Source: Aeromonas hydrophila subsp. hydrophila ATCC 7966
GTDB lineage: Bacteria > Pseudomonadota > Gammaproteobacteria > Enterobacterales > Aeromonadaceae
Reading direction: 5' to 3'
Assembly: GCF_000014805.1 (NCBI RefSeq)
Contig: NC_008570.1
Coordinates: 4,081,501-4,145,500, forward strand
DNA: 64,000 nt
Part shown: in pieces, positions 1-9,274 of the stretch
How positions within the stretch are numbered: position 1 is the stretch's first letter
Layout of the letters: each line of letters begins with the position of its first letter
Notes under the pieces: model-generated
Seen by the model: the letters and a program-made list of their open reading frames with translations, nothing else
The model's database searches: none
What the model was told of the DNA's origin: nothing
Position numbers and translations under genes: made by a program

Positions 1-130
1 AAGCGACCAATCACGGCTCTCTCCTCGCCAAACCAGCTATCTGTAAATTGGCTCATAGCATAAAGAATAACTGGATAAGTATCCAGCATAGGGCGGTGAG
101 GAGTGGGGCGGATTCTCGGCACGTTTGCCT

Positions 131-175
131 GTTGCCAGTCATGCTTGGATCCGGGCATGGCAACAACTTTATTTT
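131..175 (+). terminator. Hairpin ahead of the chemoreceptor, possible terminator
   Basis: GTTGCC and GGCAAC arms, with an inner CATG/CATG pairing, enclose a loop and are followed by a T-rich stretch. It may end a transcript entering from the left. The pairing is imperfect. I see no gene in bases 1-130. Confidence 0.3.
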
Positions 176-252
176 TCATCGGGAATGGCGGATTCCCGCC
201 ATTGATAAAACACTGAATTGGGTTTGTTCGGAGCCAAGGAAGGTCCTGCATC

Positions 253-2262
253 ATGAAAATTGTCACCACATCGAATCTCGGGCTGACCATTCTGCTCAGC
301 TGCACGCTGGGGATGGGCATCGTCGGCTGGTATGGCAGCCAGCGACTGGCGGATCTGCTCTCCTATGTATTGGGCGCCGCCTGGCAGACTGCCGATGGCG
401 CCATGGAAGGATCCATCGAGCTCGGCAACCAGTCGCTCTACATCCAGAAGATGCTCAGAGGCATGCCGCTCGACGAGCCGGAGCTGCAACGCGCCAGAGC
501 GGCCACCGCCGATGCCATGCGCCGGGTGGGGGAAGGCCGGTTGATCGACGCCACCGCCATCAGCGCGATGGAGCAGCAGCATTTGACCTATCAGCAGCAA
601 CAGGAGCAGTTGCTGGCACTCTACCGGGCCTTTACCAGCGTCGATCAAGCGCTGCGCGCCAGCTCGGAGCGCATGTCCCGCCTCTCGACCCAGCTTGAGG
701 TGGTGGGGGACGGCGCGGTCGAGAGCCTGACCCAGTCGCCGGATCAGGCCATCAGCTGGAATGGTGGTCTGGCCACCCGCTGGCATGCTGCCGATGGCGG
801 CATGGAGGCCAACATCGGCTTCCTGCGCCAGCTCTATGCACTGGAGAAGATGCAGAGCGAGGGGCCGACTCCCGCCATCCAGGCCGAGATGAAGGAGGCA
901 ACCCGCTTCTACCAGGAAGCGGTCGACGCCATGCTGGGCAGCGGCATGTTTGATGTGCCCGGCGAAGGGGAATTTGCCGGCCAGTCGCTGGCAACCCAGT
1001 ACCGCACCTTGCAAACCGAGGTGCAGCGGCTGATGGTGCAGTGGATGGCGGCACTGGGCGAGTATCAGGGTCAACTGGTCAACTATGAACGCAGCGCCGA
1101 CCAGCTCAAGCAGCAACTGGTCGAGGTCGAAGCCAAGGGGGACGCCACGGTCGAAGATCAGGTCAACCAGCTCAACAGCATCATCAGCCACACCAAGAAC
1201 CTGCTGCTGGGGGGGCTGCTGTTGAGCCTGCTGCTCGTGACCCTGTGCGGCTTCTGGCTGGTGCGCACCATCGTCAAACCCCTGCTGCAGGTCAATCAAC
1301 GCATGCAGGATATCGCGGCAGGAGAAGGCGACCTCAATGCCCGCATCAATCTCAAGCGCGACGACGAGATTGGCTCGCTGGCCGGCAGCGTGGATCGCTT
1401 CATCGAGAAACTGCAGAAGATGATCAGCTCCACCATGGACAACAACCAGCACATCAGCGAGCACGTCCACACCTCGGTCAACCGGGTCGAAGCCATCAGC
1501 CAGAGCAGCCGCCAGACCGCCGAACACGCCCAGGCACTGCACCACGACAGCGAGCAGATGGTTCAGGTCGCCACCTCCATCTCGGACAACTGCAGCCTGG
1601 CGGCCCAAAACGCCAACGAGGTGCGCCAGCTCACCGCCGAGAGCAGCCAGTACGTGACCTCCGCCAGCAACGGCATGCAGCGGGTAGTGGTGGAAGTAGG
1701 CGAGTGCGCCAACGCCATCAACGCCCTCAAGGAGCAGGCCAGCCAGATTGGCCAGATAATCTCCACCATCAGCAGCATTTCGGAGCAGACCAACCTGCTG
1801 GCGCTCAACGCCGCCATCGAGGCGGCCCGGGCCGGCGAAATGGGGCGCGGCTTTGCCGTGGTGGCAGACGAGGTGCGTACCCTGGCCAATCGTACCGCCT
1901 CCTCCAGCGCCGAAATAACCGAGGTGATCAACAACATCCAGCAACAGACCGAGAAAGCCTATCTGATGATGCAGCGCAATCTGAAGACGGTGGAATCCGG
2001 CATGGAGGACTCTGACAACACCAGGCAGATCCTGTTCAAGGTGGAAGAGGCCATCGACCATCTGGCGGACATGGTGCAACAGGTGGCCGATGCCACCGGC
2101 CAGCTATCCCATACCCTCAGCCACACCTCGGACAAGGTCTCCGGCATCAGCCTGCAGGCCCAGACCGGTGAGCAGGAGGCGCAGGAGTGCCTGCAGCTCG
2201 CCTCCTCCCTGCATCAGGCCAGCCTGCTGCAACAGCGCCTGCTGTCGCAATTTCGGGTCTGA
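253..2262 (+). CDS. Methyl-accepting chemotaxis protein
   Basis: This is a transmembrane chemoreceptor that passes ligand or state changes to CheA/CheW. A membrane segment lies at about residues 9-28, followed by a long periplasmic helical region of nearly 290 residues. A second membrane segment is at about 316-338, a HAMP domain at about 339-391, and the cytoplasmic coiled coil runs to residue 669. The conserved signalling tip begins near residue 511 ([19 protein letters not shown]). The C-terminus (LLSQFRV) lacks a CheR-binding pentapeptide, so methylation probably depends on other receptors. An AGGAAGG ribosome site lies about nine bases before the ATG. The ligand cannot be read from sequence, and no che genes are adjacent. 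Confidence 0.93.
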   Translation: MKIVTTSNLGLTILLSCTLGMGIVGWYGSQRLADLLSYVLGAAWQTADGAMEGSIELGNQSLYIQKMLRGMPLDEPELQRARAATADAMRRVGEGRLIDATAISAMEQQHLTYQQQQEQLLALYRAFTSVDQALRASSERMSRLSTQLEVVGDGAVESLTQSPDQAISWNGGLATRWHAADGGMEANIGFLRQLYALEKMQSEGPTPAIQAEMKEATRFYQEAVDAMLGSGMFDVPGEGEFAGQSLATQYRTLQTEVQRLMVQWMAALGEYQGQLVNYERSADQLKQQLVEVEAKGDATVEDQVNQLNSIISHTKNLLLGGLLLSLLLVTLCGFWLVRTIVKPLLQVNQRMQDIAAGEGDLNARINLKRDDEIGSLAGSVDRFIEKLQKMISSTMDNNQHISEHVHTSVNRVEAISQSSRQTAEHAQALHHDSEQMVQVATSISDNCSLAAQNANEVRQLTAESSQYVTSASNGMQRVVVEVGECANAINALKEQASQIGQIISTISSISEQTNLLALNAAIEAARAGEMGRGFAVVADEVRTLANRTASSSAEITEVINNIQQQTEKAYLMMQRNLKTVESGMEDSDNTRQILFKVEEAIDHLADMVQQVADATGQLSHTLSHTSDKVSGISLQAQTGEQEAQECLQLASSLHQASLLQQRLLSQFRV

Positions 2263-2397
2263 CCAACGCGGGGGCTATGCCCCCGCTTTCTCCCGTCGTA
2301 CGAATTTAGCCCTTGGGCCGCAGGGTCCGGCCTGTTAAAATTCCGCTCTTGAAATTATCCAGGGCCCAGCCGCCCGTCTTAGCTAAGGTCTACCGCG

Positions 2398-4122
2398 ATG
2401 CGTACCAGCCAATATCTGCTTTCCACTCTCAAGGAAACCCCGTCCGATGCCGAGATCGTCAGCCACCAGCTGATGCTGCGCGCCGGCATGATCCGCAAAC
2501 TGGCCTCCGGCATGTATGCCTGGCTGCCGTCCGGTCTGCGGGTTCTGAAAAAAATCGAGAACATTGTTCGCGAAGAGATGAACAATGCTGGTGCCATCGA
2601 AGTCTCCATGCCGGTGGTGCAACCCGCCGAGCTGTGGCAGGAGTCCGGCCGCTGGGATGACTACGGTCCCGAGCTGTGCCGTCTGACCGACCGTCACAAC
2701 CGTCCCTTCGTGCTGGGTCCGACCCACGAAGAGGTGATCACCTCGCTGGTGCGTTACGAAGTGAACAGCTACAAGCAGCTGCCGCTCAACCTCTACCAGA
2801 TCCAGACCAAGTTCCGCGATGAAGTGCGTCCCCGCTTCGGCGTGATGCGCGGTCGCGAATTCCTGATGAAGGACGCCTACTCCTTCCACATCGACAAGGC
2901 TTCGCTGATCGAAACCTACGAGCGGATGCACGCCGCCTACTGCGCCGCCTTCACCCGCATGGGGCTGAACTTCCGTCCGGTGCAGGCCGATACCGGCTCC
3001 ATCGGTGGTACCGGCTCCCACGAATTCCAGGTGCTGGCCGAGAGCGGTGAAGATCTGATCGCCTTCTCCGATACATCAGATTACGCCGCCAACATCGAGA
3101 TGGCCGAAGCGCTGGCGCCGGCTGGCGAGCGCCCTGCCGCCACCGCGGCCCTGACCAAGGTCGCCACCCCGGCCGTCCACACCATCGACGAAGTGGCCGC
3201 CTTCCTGAACGTGGCACCGGCCGCCATCGCCAAGACCCTGCTGGTGCTGGGCGAAGAGGACGAGCACGGCAACCAGGCCGTCATCGCGCTGGTTCTGCGT
3301 GGCGATCACGAGCTGAACGAAATCAAGGCCGAGAAGCTGGCCGGCGTTGCCAACCCGCTGACCTTCGCCAACGACGAGCAGATCAAGGCTGCCGCCGGTT
3401 GCGACGCAGGCTCCATCGGCCCGGTTGGCTTTGCCGGTCGCATCATCGCCGATCGCAGCGCCGCCCATCTGGCGGACTTCGTCTGTGGCGCCAACGAGAC
3501 CGGCTTCCACCTGACCGGTGCCAACTGGGATCGCGACATCGCCTCTTACGAAGTTGCCGACCTGCGTAACGTAGTAGAAGGCGACCCGAGCCCGTGCGGC
3601 CAGGGCAAACTGCTGCTCAAGCGCGGCATCGAAGTGGGACACATCTTCCAGCTGGGTACCAAGTACTCCGAAGCCATGAAGGCGAGCGTGCTGAACGAGG
3701 GCGGCAAGTCCGTCACCATGGAGATGGGTTGCTACGGTATCGGGGTTTCCCGCCTGGTGGCTGCCGCCATCGAGCAGAACAACGACCAGTACGGCATCAT
3801 CTGGCCGGAAGCCATCGCCCCGTTCGAAGTGGCCATCGTGCCGATGAACATGCATAAATCCGAGCGTGTGGCCGAGCAGGCACAGCAGTTCTACGCCGAG
3901 CTGAAGGCCGCCGGTGTGGATGTGCTGTTCGATGACCGTAAAGAGCGCCCGGGCGTGATGTTCGCCGACATGGAGCTGCTGGGTGTGCCGCACGCCATCG
4001 TTATCGGCGATCGCGGTCTGGACAACGGCGTGGTGGAGTACAAGTGCCGCCGCACCGGCGAGAAGCAGGAAGTGGCGATCAGCGAGATCGTTGCCCTGCT
4101 CAAGGCCAAGCTGGGCCGTTAA
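2398..4122 (+). CDS. proS: Prolyl-tRNA synthetase
   Basis: ProS charges tRNA-Pro with proline in the cytoplasm. The 574-residue length and layout are those of the bacterial type: a class II catalytic core (motif 2 [17 protein letters not shown] near residue 140, and [12 protein letters not shown] near 199), an inserted YbaK-like editing domain from about residue 225 to 405 that clears Ala-tRNA-Pro, and a C-terminal anticodon-binding domain. The ATG is preceded by TAAGG. The gene stands alone, with a strong bidirectional hairpin just after its stop. Confidence 0.98.
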   Translation: MRTSQYLLSTLKETPSDAEIVSHQLMLRAGMIRKLASGMYAWLPSGLRVLKKIENIVREEMNNAGAIEVSMPVVQPAELWQESGRWDDYGPELCRLTDRHNRPFVLGPTHEEVITSLVRYEVNSYKQLPLNLYQIQTKFRDEVRPRFGVMRGREFLMKDAYSFHIDKASLIETYERMHAAYCAAFTRMGLNFRPVQADTGSIGGTGSHEFQVLAESGEDLIAFSDTSDYAANIEMAEALAPAGERPAATAALTKVATPAVHTIDEVAAFLNVAPAAIAKTLLVLGEEDEHGNQAVIALVLRGDHELNEIKAEKLAGVANPLTFANDEQIKAAAGCDAGSIGPVGFAGRIIADRSAAHLADFVCGANETGFHLTGANWDRDIASYEVADLRNVVEGDPSPCGQGKLLLKRGIEVGHIFQLGTKYSEAMKASVLNEGGKSVTMEMGCYGIGVSRLVAAAIEQNNDQYGIIWPEAIAPFEVAIVPMNMHKSERVAEQAQQFYAELKAAGVDVLFDDRKERPGVMFADMELLGVPHAIVIGDRGLDNGVVEYKCRRTGEKQEVAISEIVALLKAKLGR

Positions 4123-4143
4123 TTACGCCCCCTAGCCCCCATA

Positions 4144-4171
4144 AAAAAGCGCGCCATTTGGCGCGCTTTTT
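4144..4171. terminator. Bidirectional terminator between proS and the SDR gene
   Basis: Perfect 12-bp stem AAAAAGCGCGCC / GGCGCGCTTTTT with loop ATTT. Both strands carry the T-run, so it can serve both convergent genes. Confidence 0.9.
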
Positions 4172-4208
4172 GTTTTCTGCCGCAGGGCAGAGGCGAGACT
4201 GGCCGCAG

Positions 4209-4886
4209 CTAGTTGCGACCGATGAAGAGATCGGTCACATGGCAGCTGCTTCTAGCTTCCAGCGCATCCAGCATGTAGGCGGCGGCGTCTTCCGGGGTCA
4301 TGAAGCCGCTGCTGTCCACGTGATCCGAGTTGTCCCAGAATTCACTGCGGATCCCGCTCGGATAGAGGTTCACCAGCCGCAGCGGCGAGCCTTTCAGCTC
4401 TGCCCGCAACGACTCCAGAAAACCGCGCATGCCCCATTTGGAGGCGCAGTAGAGGCTCTCGTTGGCCTTGCCCACCTGGGCGGCGGAGGAGAGCACGTTG
4501 GCCAGCACGCCGCCCTTGTCGCCGATGAGCCGCACCGTCTGCTGGGCCACCAGAATGGTGGAGATGAGGTTGCTCTCCACCACCCGTCGGATCTGCTCGG
4601 CGGTATAGACACCGACCGGGCCGAACTCGCCCACGCCGGCACAGTGCAGCACCAGCTCGGGCAGGCCACCCCACTCCACCGCAGCGGCAAACGCCACATC
4701 CACTTCCTCGTGGTGTGCCAGATCGGCGGCGATGCCGATCACCGCCTTGCCGAGCAACTCCTCCTGCTCCTGCAGCCTCTGATAACGACGCCCCATCATG
4801 GAGACCTGATGACCGCGTTCAACCAGACCTATGGTGAGCGCCCGGCCCAGACCGGACCCCGCCCCCGTCACTATGATATGACCCAT
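4209..4886 (-). CDS. Short-chain dehydrogenase/reductase family protein
   Basis: A 225-residue classical SDR. The N-terminal nucleotide-binding motif TGAGSGLG is at residues 7-14, an NNAG-like HCAGVG follows, and the catalytic YCASK tetrad element is present with an upstream Ser in LSSAAQ. The Arg-rich stretch after beta-2 (MGRRYQR) would favour NADPH. The substrate cannot be predicted. It is convergent with proS and lies about 65 bp downstream of the outer-membrane protein gene on the same strand, so they may share a transcript. Confidence 0.85.
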   Translation of the reverse strand: MGHIIVTGAGSGLGRALTIGLVERGHQVSMMGRRYQRLQEQEELLGKAVIGIAADLAHHEEVDVAFAAAVEWGGLPELVLHCAGVGEFGPVGVYTAEQIRRVVESNLISTILVAQQTVRLIGDKGGVLANVLSSAAQVGKANESLYCASKWGMRGFLESLRAELKGSPLRLVNLYPSGIRSEFWDNSDHVDSSGFMTPEDAAAYMLDALEARSSCHVTDLFIGRN

Positions 4887-4950
4887 GCTCTTTCCTCGTC
4901 GGATGCCGCCATCGGGATGATGGGGCCATCGTCATCAGCCGTTGCCGGAA

Positions 4951-5580
4951 TTAGAAGGTGAATTCGCCACCGATGAACCAGCCGTCGACCCGCTGGTCAA
5001 CACGATCGAAGTCCATGCTCGCATCACGCCAGCCGGCACGTACCTTGAGCGGTACGGTCGCGAACTTGTAGGAGCCACCCAGACGGTAGTCGTAGTTGTC
5101 GGCATCCTGCACGCGGGCATCGCCGAAGGCGGCAAAGCCGGTACCCGGGATGCGCACTTCGGCGCCGGTGTAGGCCATCAGCACATCCTTGTCATAGGAG
5201 TAGTGCTGGGTGTTGAAATCACCATCGTAGCGACGACCGGTCAGACCCAGATCGATCTGGAACAGGTCGTTGTTGAACAGGCGATAGTAGAGGCTCAGGT
5301 CATACGCCATCAGATCGTTGTTGAGGGCGCCGCCGCTGGTACCGAAATCGGAGATCTCGAACTTGGCGTTGGGCAGCAGGATGATGCCGTGCTCCAGTTG
5401 CAGGTAGCCGCTCCAGTTGTAGTTCTCGTCGTAGCTGCCGTTGGCCCCGACACCGTTGATCTGGCCGCTGCCCTGAGCATTCCATACATCGGTACCGGCA
5501 GCGAAACGCCAGTCATCGGCAGCCATAGCAGCCTGGCTGAACAGGGCCAGTACGCAACCGGCAATCAAGGTCTTCTTCAT
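4951..5580 (-). CDS. Outer-membrane beta-barrel protein, GGxxxF-terminated family
   Basis: About 209 residues with a cleavable signal peptide ending ...SQAAMA-ADDW. Alternating aromatic/polar strands follow, and the C-terminus is GGEFTF. A terminal Phe with GGxxxF matches the TIGR04219-type family of small outer-membrane barrels. I chose the ATG at 5580 over the GTG one codon earlier, because it starts the MKK of the signal peptide. The function of this family is not established. It probably sits in the outer membrane after BAM insertion. Confidence 0.75.
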   Translation of the reverse strand: MKKTLIAGCVLALFSQAAMAADDWRFAAGTDVWNAQGSGQINGVGANGSYDENYNWSGYLQLEHGIILLPNAKFEISDFGTSGGALNNDLMAYDLSLYYRLFNNDLFQIDLGLTGRRYDGDFNTQHYSYDKDVLMAYTGAEVRIPGTGFAAFGDARVQDADNYDYRLGGSYKFATVPLKVRAGWRDASMDFDRVDQRVDGWFIGGEFTF

Positions 5581-5675
5581 CACGTCACTCTCTATCTATG
5601 GACTGGAAAGGCCATCATTTTACCCAGTGCGACGGGAATACACAGTGTAAAAAACTGAACAAGCGTCCATTAATG

Positions 5676-6116
5676 TCAGTGCTGCATGCCTGCCATGGGT
5701 TCAATCGGCTTCACCGGCAGGCTCAACTCCAGCTTCTGGCCATCATCCATGGTCAATGTCAGCGGGAAAGGGGTGCCCTGGGAGAGCTCGCGCACCTCGA
5801 ACAGCATGATGTGAAAGCTGCCGGGTTTGAGCGCCACTTCCCCCTTGGCCGGCACCTCAATGCTCTCGACCTGGCGCATCTTCATCACACCGTTCTCGTG
5901 CAGATGGGTGTGCAGTTCGGCGCGGCCCACCTCGGGCGAGGCGGCAGCCACCAGCTTGACCGGCTGATCGGCATCATTCTTCAGCACCAGAAAGGCGGCG
6001 GTGTTGGGCGAGCCCGGCGGCAGCAGGCGCACATAGCCGTCGACGGCCTCGACCTTGGCCAGGGCGGGAGCAGCCAGCCCCAGGGCCAGCAGGGAATAGA
6101 ACGCACGTTTAAACAT
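5676..6116 (-). CDS. Periplasmic copper chaperone, PCu(A)C family
   Basis: A 146-residue secreted protein with signal peptide MFKRAFYSLLALGLAAPALA. The copper-binding residues of the PCu(A)C fold are visible: His and Met in HLHENGVMKM and the later HIM of SFHIMLF, matching the family's H-M...HxM pattern. Members deliver Cu(I) to the CuA centre of cytochrome oxidase or handle periplasmic copper. No Sco or oxidase gene is adjacent. The gene is divergent from the hydratase gene, with a gap of under 100 bp. Confidence 0.88.
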   Translation of the reverse strand: MFKRAFYSLLALGLAAPALAKVEAVDGYVRLLPPGSPNTAAFLVLKNDADQPVKLVAAASPEVGRAELHTHLHENGVMKMRQVESIEVPAKGEVALKPGSFHIMLFEVRELSQGTPFPLTLTMDDGQKLELSLPVKPIEPMAGMQH

Positions 6117-6205
6117 GGTTGAAATCCTTTTATGATGTTGTTAAACGCAGCAAAGATTACCGCAGCAGTAAGCTTTTGACAGCCAGCAATAACAAGGATT
6201 TAGAC

Positions 6206-6955
6206 ATGGACCCCATTATCATTGTCGAGCAGCAGGATGGCTTGCTCACCCTGACCCTCAATCGTCCCGACAAGCGCAATGCTCTCAATACCGCCATGTA
6301 TCGTGCGCTCACCGACGCCTTGCGACAAGCGACGGAAGATGACGCCATTCACGCCCTGCTCATCCAGGGGCAGAGCGACTGCTTTACCGCCGGCAATGAT
6401 CTGGCCGATTTCGTGGGGAAAGAGACCCTGGTGGCTGACGACCCCATCTTGCAGTTCCTGCACACCCTGGCCGACTTCCCGAAACCGGTGATCGCCGCGG
6501 TCGGCGGTGCGGCGGTGGGGATTGGCACCACCCTGCTGCTGCACTGCGATCTGGTCTATCTGGCCGACAATGCCCGCCTGCAACTGCCCTTCGTCGAGCT
6601 GGGGCTGGTGCCGGAGTTTGCTTCCAGCCTGTTGCTGCCGCGCAGCGTGGGTCACTTGAAGGCGGCGGAGCTGTTGCTGCTGGCCGAAGCCATCGATGCC
6701 GACGAGGCACTGCGGCTGGGGCTCGCCAACCGGGTGTTGGCGGCCGCAGCCCTGCTCCCCTTTGCCCGGGAGCAGGGTTTGAAACTGGCGGCCAAGGCGC
6801 CGAAGGCACTGCAAAAGAGCAAGGCGCTGCTCAAGCAGGAGCTCAGGCAGGCGGTGCACTTCGTCATCGATCTGGAGGCGCGCGCCTTCTCCCTCGCCCT
6901 GCAGGGGGAAGAGGCACAAACGCGGATCGCCCAGCGCCTCAAAGGCCGTAAATGA
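6206..6955 (+). CDS. Enoyl-CoA hydratase/isomerase family protein
   Basis: A 249-residue crotonase-fold enzyme. It has LTLNRPDKRNALN near the N-terminus, the oxyanion-hole segments ADF after FTAGND and the GAAVGIG turn, and a C-terminal helical tail. The ATG at 6206 is preceded by AAGGA. A longer in-frame extension starting at 6119 would overlap the divergent promoter region and is not favoured. The position equivalent to a hydratase catalytic Glu is FVELGLVPE, so hydratase or isomerase activity is plausible. The CoA substrate is unknown. Confidence 0.85.
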   Translation: MDPIIIVEQQDGLLTLTLNRPDKRNALNTAMYRALTDALRQATEDDAIHALLIQGQSDCFTAGNDLADFVGKETLVADDPILQFLHTLADFPKPVIAAVGGAAVGIGTTLLLHCDLVYLADNARLQLPFVELGLVPEFASSLLLPRSVGHLKAAELLLLAEAIDADEALRLGLANRVLAAAALLPFAREQGLKLAAKAPKALQKSKALLKQELRQAVHFVIDLEARAFSLALQGEEAQTRIAQRLKGRK

Positions 6956-6958
6956 TCC

Positions 6959-7387
6959 TCAGTTGAGGCGAAAGCGGCCGATCAGCTCGCAGCCCTGCAC
7001 CTGATCCTGCAGCTGGATCAAGCGGGCGATGTCGGGATTGGGGTGGCGCTTGAGGAAAGAGAGCAGCGCCGCCCGACAGCAACCCAGTTCGCTGATGAGG
7101 GATTCGCACTCCTGGTTCGGGCACTGGGGCACCAATGCCGTCACCAGCTCGGAGGCCAGCTTGAGGTAGCGCAGCTCGTAGGCCGGCTCCTCCATGGCGC
7201 GCCAGAAATCGGCCAGCCGGTGGCAGGTCGCCACCCGCATGCTGGCCAACTCGTCCAGCTCGCCGTCACTCAATTCATACACCTCGGCGAGGGCCTGCTG
7301 ATAGAGGCAGATGGCGGTGCCGAGCGCGCCCGCGCCCAGTGCGTTTTCAGCCTCCAGCATGTAACGCTGCCAGATTTGATGGGTCAT
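6959..7387 (-). CDS. DUF2753-like protein of unknown function
   Basis: A 142-residue soluble protein made mainly of helices with a TPR-like feel (ALGTAICLYQQALAEVYEL near residue 20). It has a Cys-rich middle (CPNQECESLISELGCC) and the segment FLKRHPNPDIARL. It resembles the DUF2753 proteins of Vibrio and Aeromonas as I remember them. No function is known. It converges on the hydratase gene with a three-base gap and no visible terminator between them. Confidence 0.7.
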   Translation of the reverse strand: MTHQIWQRYMLEAENALGAGALGTAICLYQQALAEVYELSDGELDELASMRVATCHRLADFWRAMEEPAYELRYLKLASELVTALVPQCPNQECESLISELGCCRAALLSFLKRHPNPDIARLIQLQDQVQGCELIGRFRLN

Positions 7388-7550
7388 GCCGATCTCCCAA
7401 GTTGATGGGTGGGACTTTTATCATGCCCAGTTGAGAATGAATATCAACCCGATATTTCGTGCAGGTTTTGACCAGATAACGATGCTTGGCTTGGCCCCCA
7501 TCCCCATATGACTTACCATGCCGATCCACTCTTCAGGACCCGCACACTCC

Positions 7551-7628
7551 ATGCTGCGACCCCGTTTACCCCAGGATCTGGGCTGCTCGACCCTGTGCGT
7601 GCCCCGCCTGCTGGTCTGGATCTATTAG
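7551..7628 (+). CDS. Possible short leader ORF before the acetyltransferase
   Basis: An ATG-TAG frame of 25 codons ([20 protein letters not shown]...) ends 49 bases before the acetyltransferase start. Some chloramphenicol-acetyltransferase genes are controlled by such leaders. The ribosome site is poor (AGGA about 12 bases upstream), and a second overlapping frame starting at 7508 is also open, so this is weak. Confidence 0.15.
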   Translation: MLRPRLPQDLGCSTLCVPRLLVWIY

Positions 7629-7677
7629 CTGCGCTCCTCGCGTCATCCACCCTATCCATTTGAACGAGGAGACAATC

Positions 7678-8343
7678 ATGAAACCCTGCCAACACTGGTC
7701 GCAGGTCGAGTACCTGCACCTGACGGTAAGCAACCCCAACATCCACCTGAAGGGGCGCCACAGCTACTACTCCGGCGCCTGGGACGGCCCGTTTGAAGAG
7801 GCCGCCGTGCGCTATCTGCACGGCGACAGTTTCAGCCGCAGCCCAGAGACCGGCTGGGAGCCGCTCTGGCACATCGATCAGCTGCATATCGGCGACTATG
7901 TGCAAATAGCCGCCGGGGTGAAGATCCTGATGGGCGGCAACCACACCCACAATGCCGACTTCATCAGCACCTATCCGTTTGCCGATCTCGACGCCCTCCA
8001 GCGCAGCTATCGCCCTGCCGGCGACACCCACATCGGCAACGACGTCTGGATCGGCATGGACGCCATGATCATGCCGGGGGTTACCCTCGGCGACGGGGCC
8101 ATCATAGCGGCGCGCGCCTTGGTCAATCAGGATGTGCCGCCCTATGCCATGGTGGCAGGCACGCCGGCCAAGGTTATCAGGATGCGTTTTGCTGAGGAGG
8201 AGATCGCCCGCTTGCAGGTGCTGGCCTGGTGGGAGTGGCCGGATGCCCAGGTGCAGGCCTTGTTGCCGCTGATCCAGCAAGGCGAAGTGACCCTGCTGGA
8301 ACAGGCCGCCGCGCACTGGCAGCAGGCCCGGCAACCATCATGA
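7678..8343 (+). CDS. CatB-related O-acetyltransferase (left-handed beta-helix)
   Basis: A 221-residue hexapeptide-repeat acetyltransferase of the CatB/Vat class. It has the turn [16 protein letters not shown], whose His is the likely catalytic base. Hexapeptide coils follow ([30 protein letters not shown]), then the acetyl-CoA end segment [14 protein letters not shown]. Relatives acetylate chloramphenicol or streptogramins, or transfer acetyl to unknown acceptors. The sequence does not say which, so resistance should not be assumed. Start: GAGGAG sits about seven bases before the ATG at 7678. The gene is monocistronic and followed by a strong hairpin. Confidence 0.82.
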   Translation: MKPCQHWSQVEYLHLTVSNPNIHLKGRHSYYSGAWDGPFEEAAVRYLHGDSFSRSPETGWEPLWHIDQLHIGDYVQIAAGVKILMGGNHTHNADFISTYPFADLDALQRSYRPAGDTHIGNDVWIGMDAMIMPGVTLGDGAIIAARALVNQDVPPYAMVAGTPAKVIRMRFAEEEIARLQVLAWWEWPDAQVQALLPLIQQGEVTLLEQAAAHWQQARQPS

Positions 8344-8347
8344 CGAA

Positions 8348-8380
8348 GCGGGGGGCATTGGCCCCCCGCAGTTGTTTTGA
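8348..8380. terminator. Terminator between convergent genes
   Basis: Nine-bp all-GC stem GCGGGGGGC / GCCCCCCGC with loop ATTG, followed by AGTTGTTTT on the + strand. It separates the acetyltransferase from the ParB-like gene. Confidence 0.75.
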
Positions 8381-8394
8381 TAGCGGCTATCCCC

Positions 8395-9102
8395 TCAGTT
8401 GCCGCTGCGCGACTGATTGACCCGGCACTGCTTGCCGGGATAACCGGGCAGATCCGCCGCCTTGCTGCTGCACGCCAGCCGCTTGGCCTGATAGAGGCGA
8501 TCCGCCAGGTTGGCGCTGTCGACCGGCAGCCAGTCCATCTGCTGGCCGAGCCAGCTGGCCCAGGCAAACTCGACGAAGTAGACCTGCTCACGCTTGTCGA
8601 AATAGCCCGCATCCTGCAGCAGCCCGGCCACCGTCCGGTAGGGGTAATCCGGCAGTTCACCGATGTGGGCCGGCAGTTGCTGCGGCGTCAGTGCACCGCC
8701 CTTTTCATCCTTGAGCCAGGCCCAGTGGTTGCACTGCATCTGGCTCCAAAAGTTCTCCTTGTCCTGCAACCTGGCGATCACCTTGACCCGCACCTGCTTC
8801 ACACCAGACTGCCACAGCGCCTTGGTCAGATGGTGCCTGTCCACCAGCCAGTAACCGCCATCGGGCGCAATGACGATGGGGATCTCTTTCTTTTTCATCA
8901 GCTTGTCGAGCTGCTTTGCACTCTTGCCCGCCAGCTCGGCCTGGGTGTTGTCGACCTGGATCTGGCCCACGCCGCCCTGGGTCGGATGCAGCTGATCTAT
9001 GTTCACCTCGCACCAGCTGCCAACCTGACTCTCGCGCTCACACGGCGCCAGTGCCCAGGCCCCCTGACTGATGGCCAGGGCCAACAGGATCCATGTTCTC
9101 AT
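8395..9102 (-). CDS. Exported ParB/Srx-fold protein (ParBc_2-like)
   Basis: A 235-residue protein beginning with a Sec signal peptide (MRTWILLALAISQGAWA). A ParB/sulfiredoxin-like core follows: VDNTQAELAGKSAKQLDKL, then the nucleotide-pocket-like segment YWLVDRHHLTKALW. This matches the ParBc_2 'putative ParB-like' family, which despite its name is usually found with signal peptides. Cys residues (C20, and a pair near the C-terminus) suggest a periplasmic disulfide. The activity is unknown, and DNA partitioning is unlikely for an exported protein. It is a single gene bounded by the terminator at 8348 and the divergent oppA-like gene. Confidence 0.7.
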   Translation of the reverse strand: MRTWILLALAISQGAWALAPCERESQVGSWCEVNIDQLHPTQGGVGQIQVDNTQAELAGKSAKQLDKLMKKKEIPIVIAPDGGYWLVDRHHLTKALWQSGVKQVRVKVIARLQDKENFWSQMQCNHWAWLKDEKGGALTPQQLPAHIGELPDYPYRTVAGLLQDAGYFDKREQVYFVEFAWASWLGQQMDWLPVDSANLADRLYQAKRLACSSKAADLPGYPGKQCRVNQSRSGN

Positions 9103-9274
9103 TGCTCACTCCTCTGCCCGAATGGCGGGTCAAATAAGATGCCGGGGAGTCCCCTCATCCAAGGGACTCATACTGGCGGTCTGACCAGCAAACGGGATAT
9201 CATGATTTCCCGTCTGTCGGCGATCACTTCTCGCCGAGTTTTCACCCAGCTTCACACTATTTGAAGGATCAACC

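Noticed and set aside
169-2079. 636-codon minus-strand frame opposite the chemoreceptor
   Set aside because: Mirror of a high-GC coding strand: His/Gly/Leu-rich, no motifs, no ribosome site. The plus-strand protein has all receptor domains.
4044-4961. 305-codon plus-strand frame across the end of proS and the SDR gene
   Set aside because: It runs through the proS terminator and opposite a gene with SDR motifs.
7430-7446. Fur-box-like sequence
   Set aside because: Only one half matches well (11/14) and the other half is absent; not listed as a feature.
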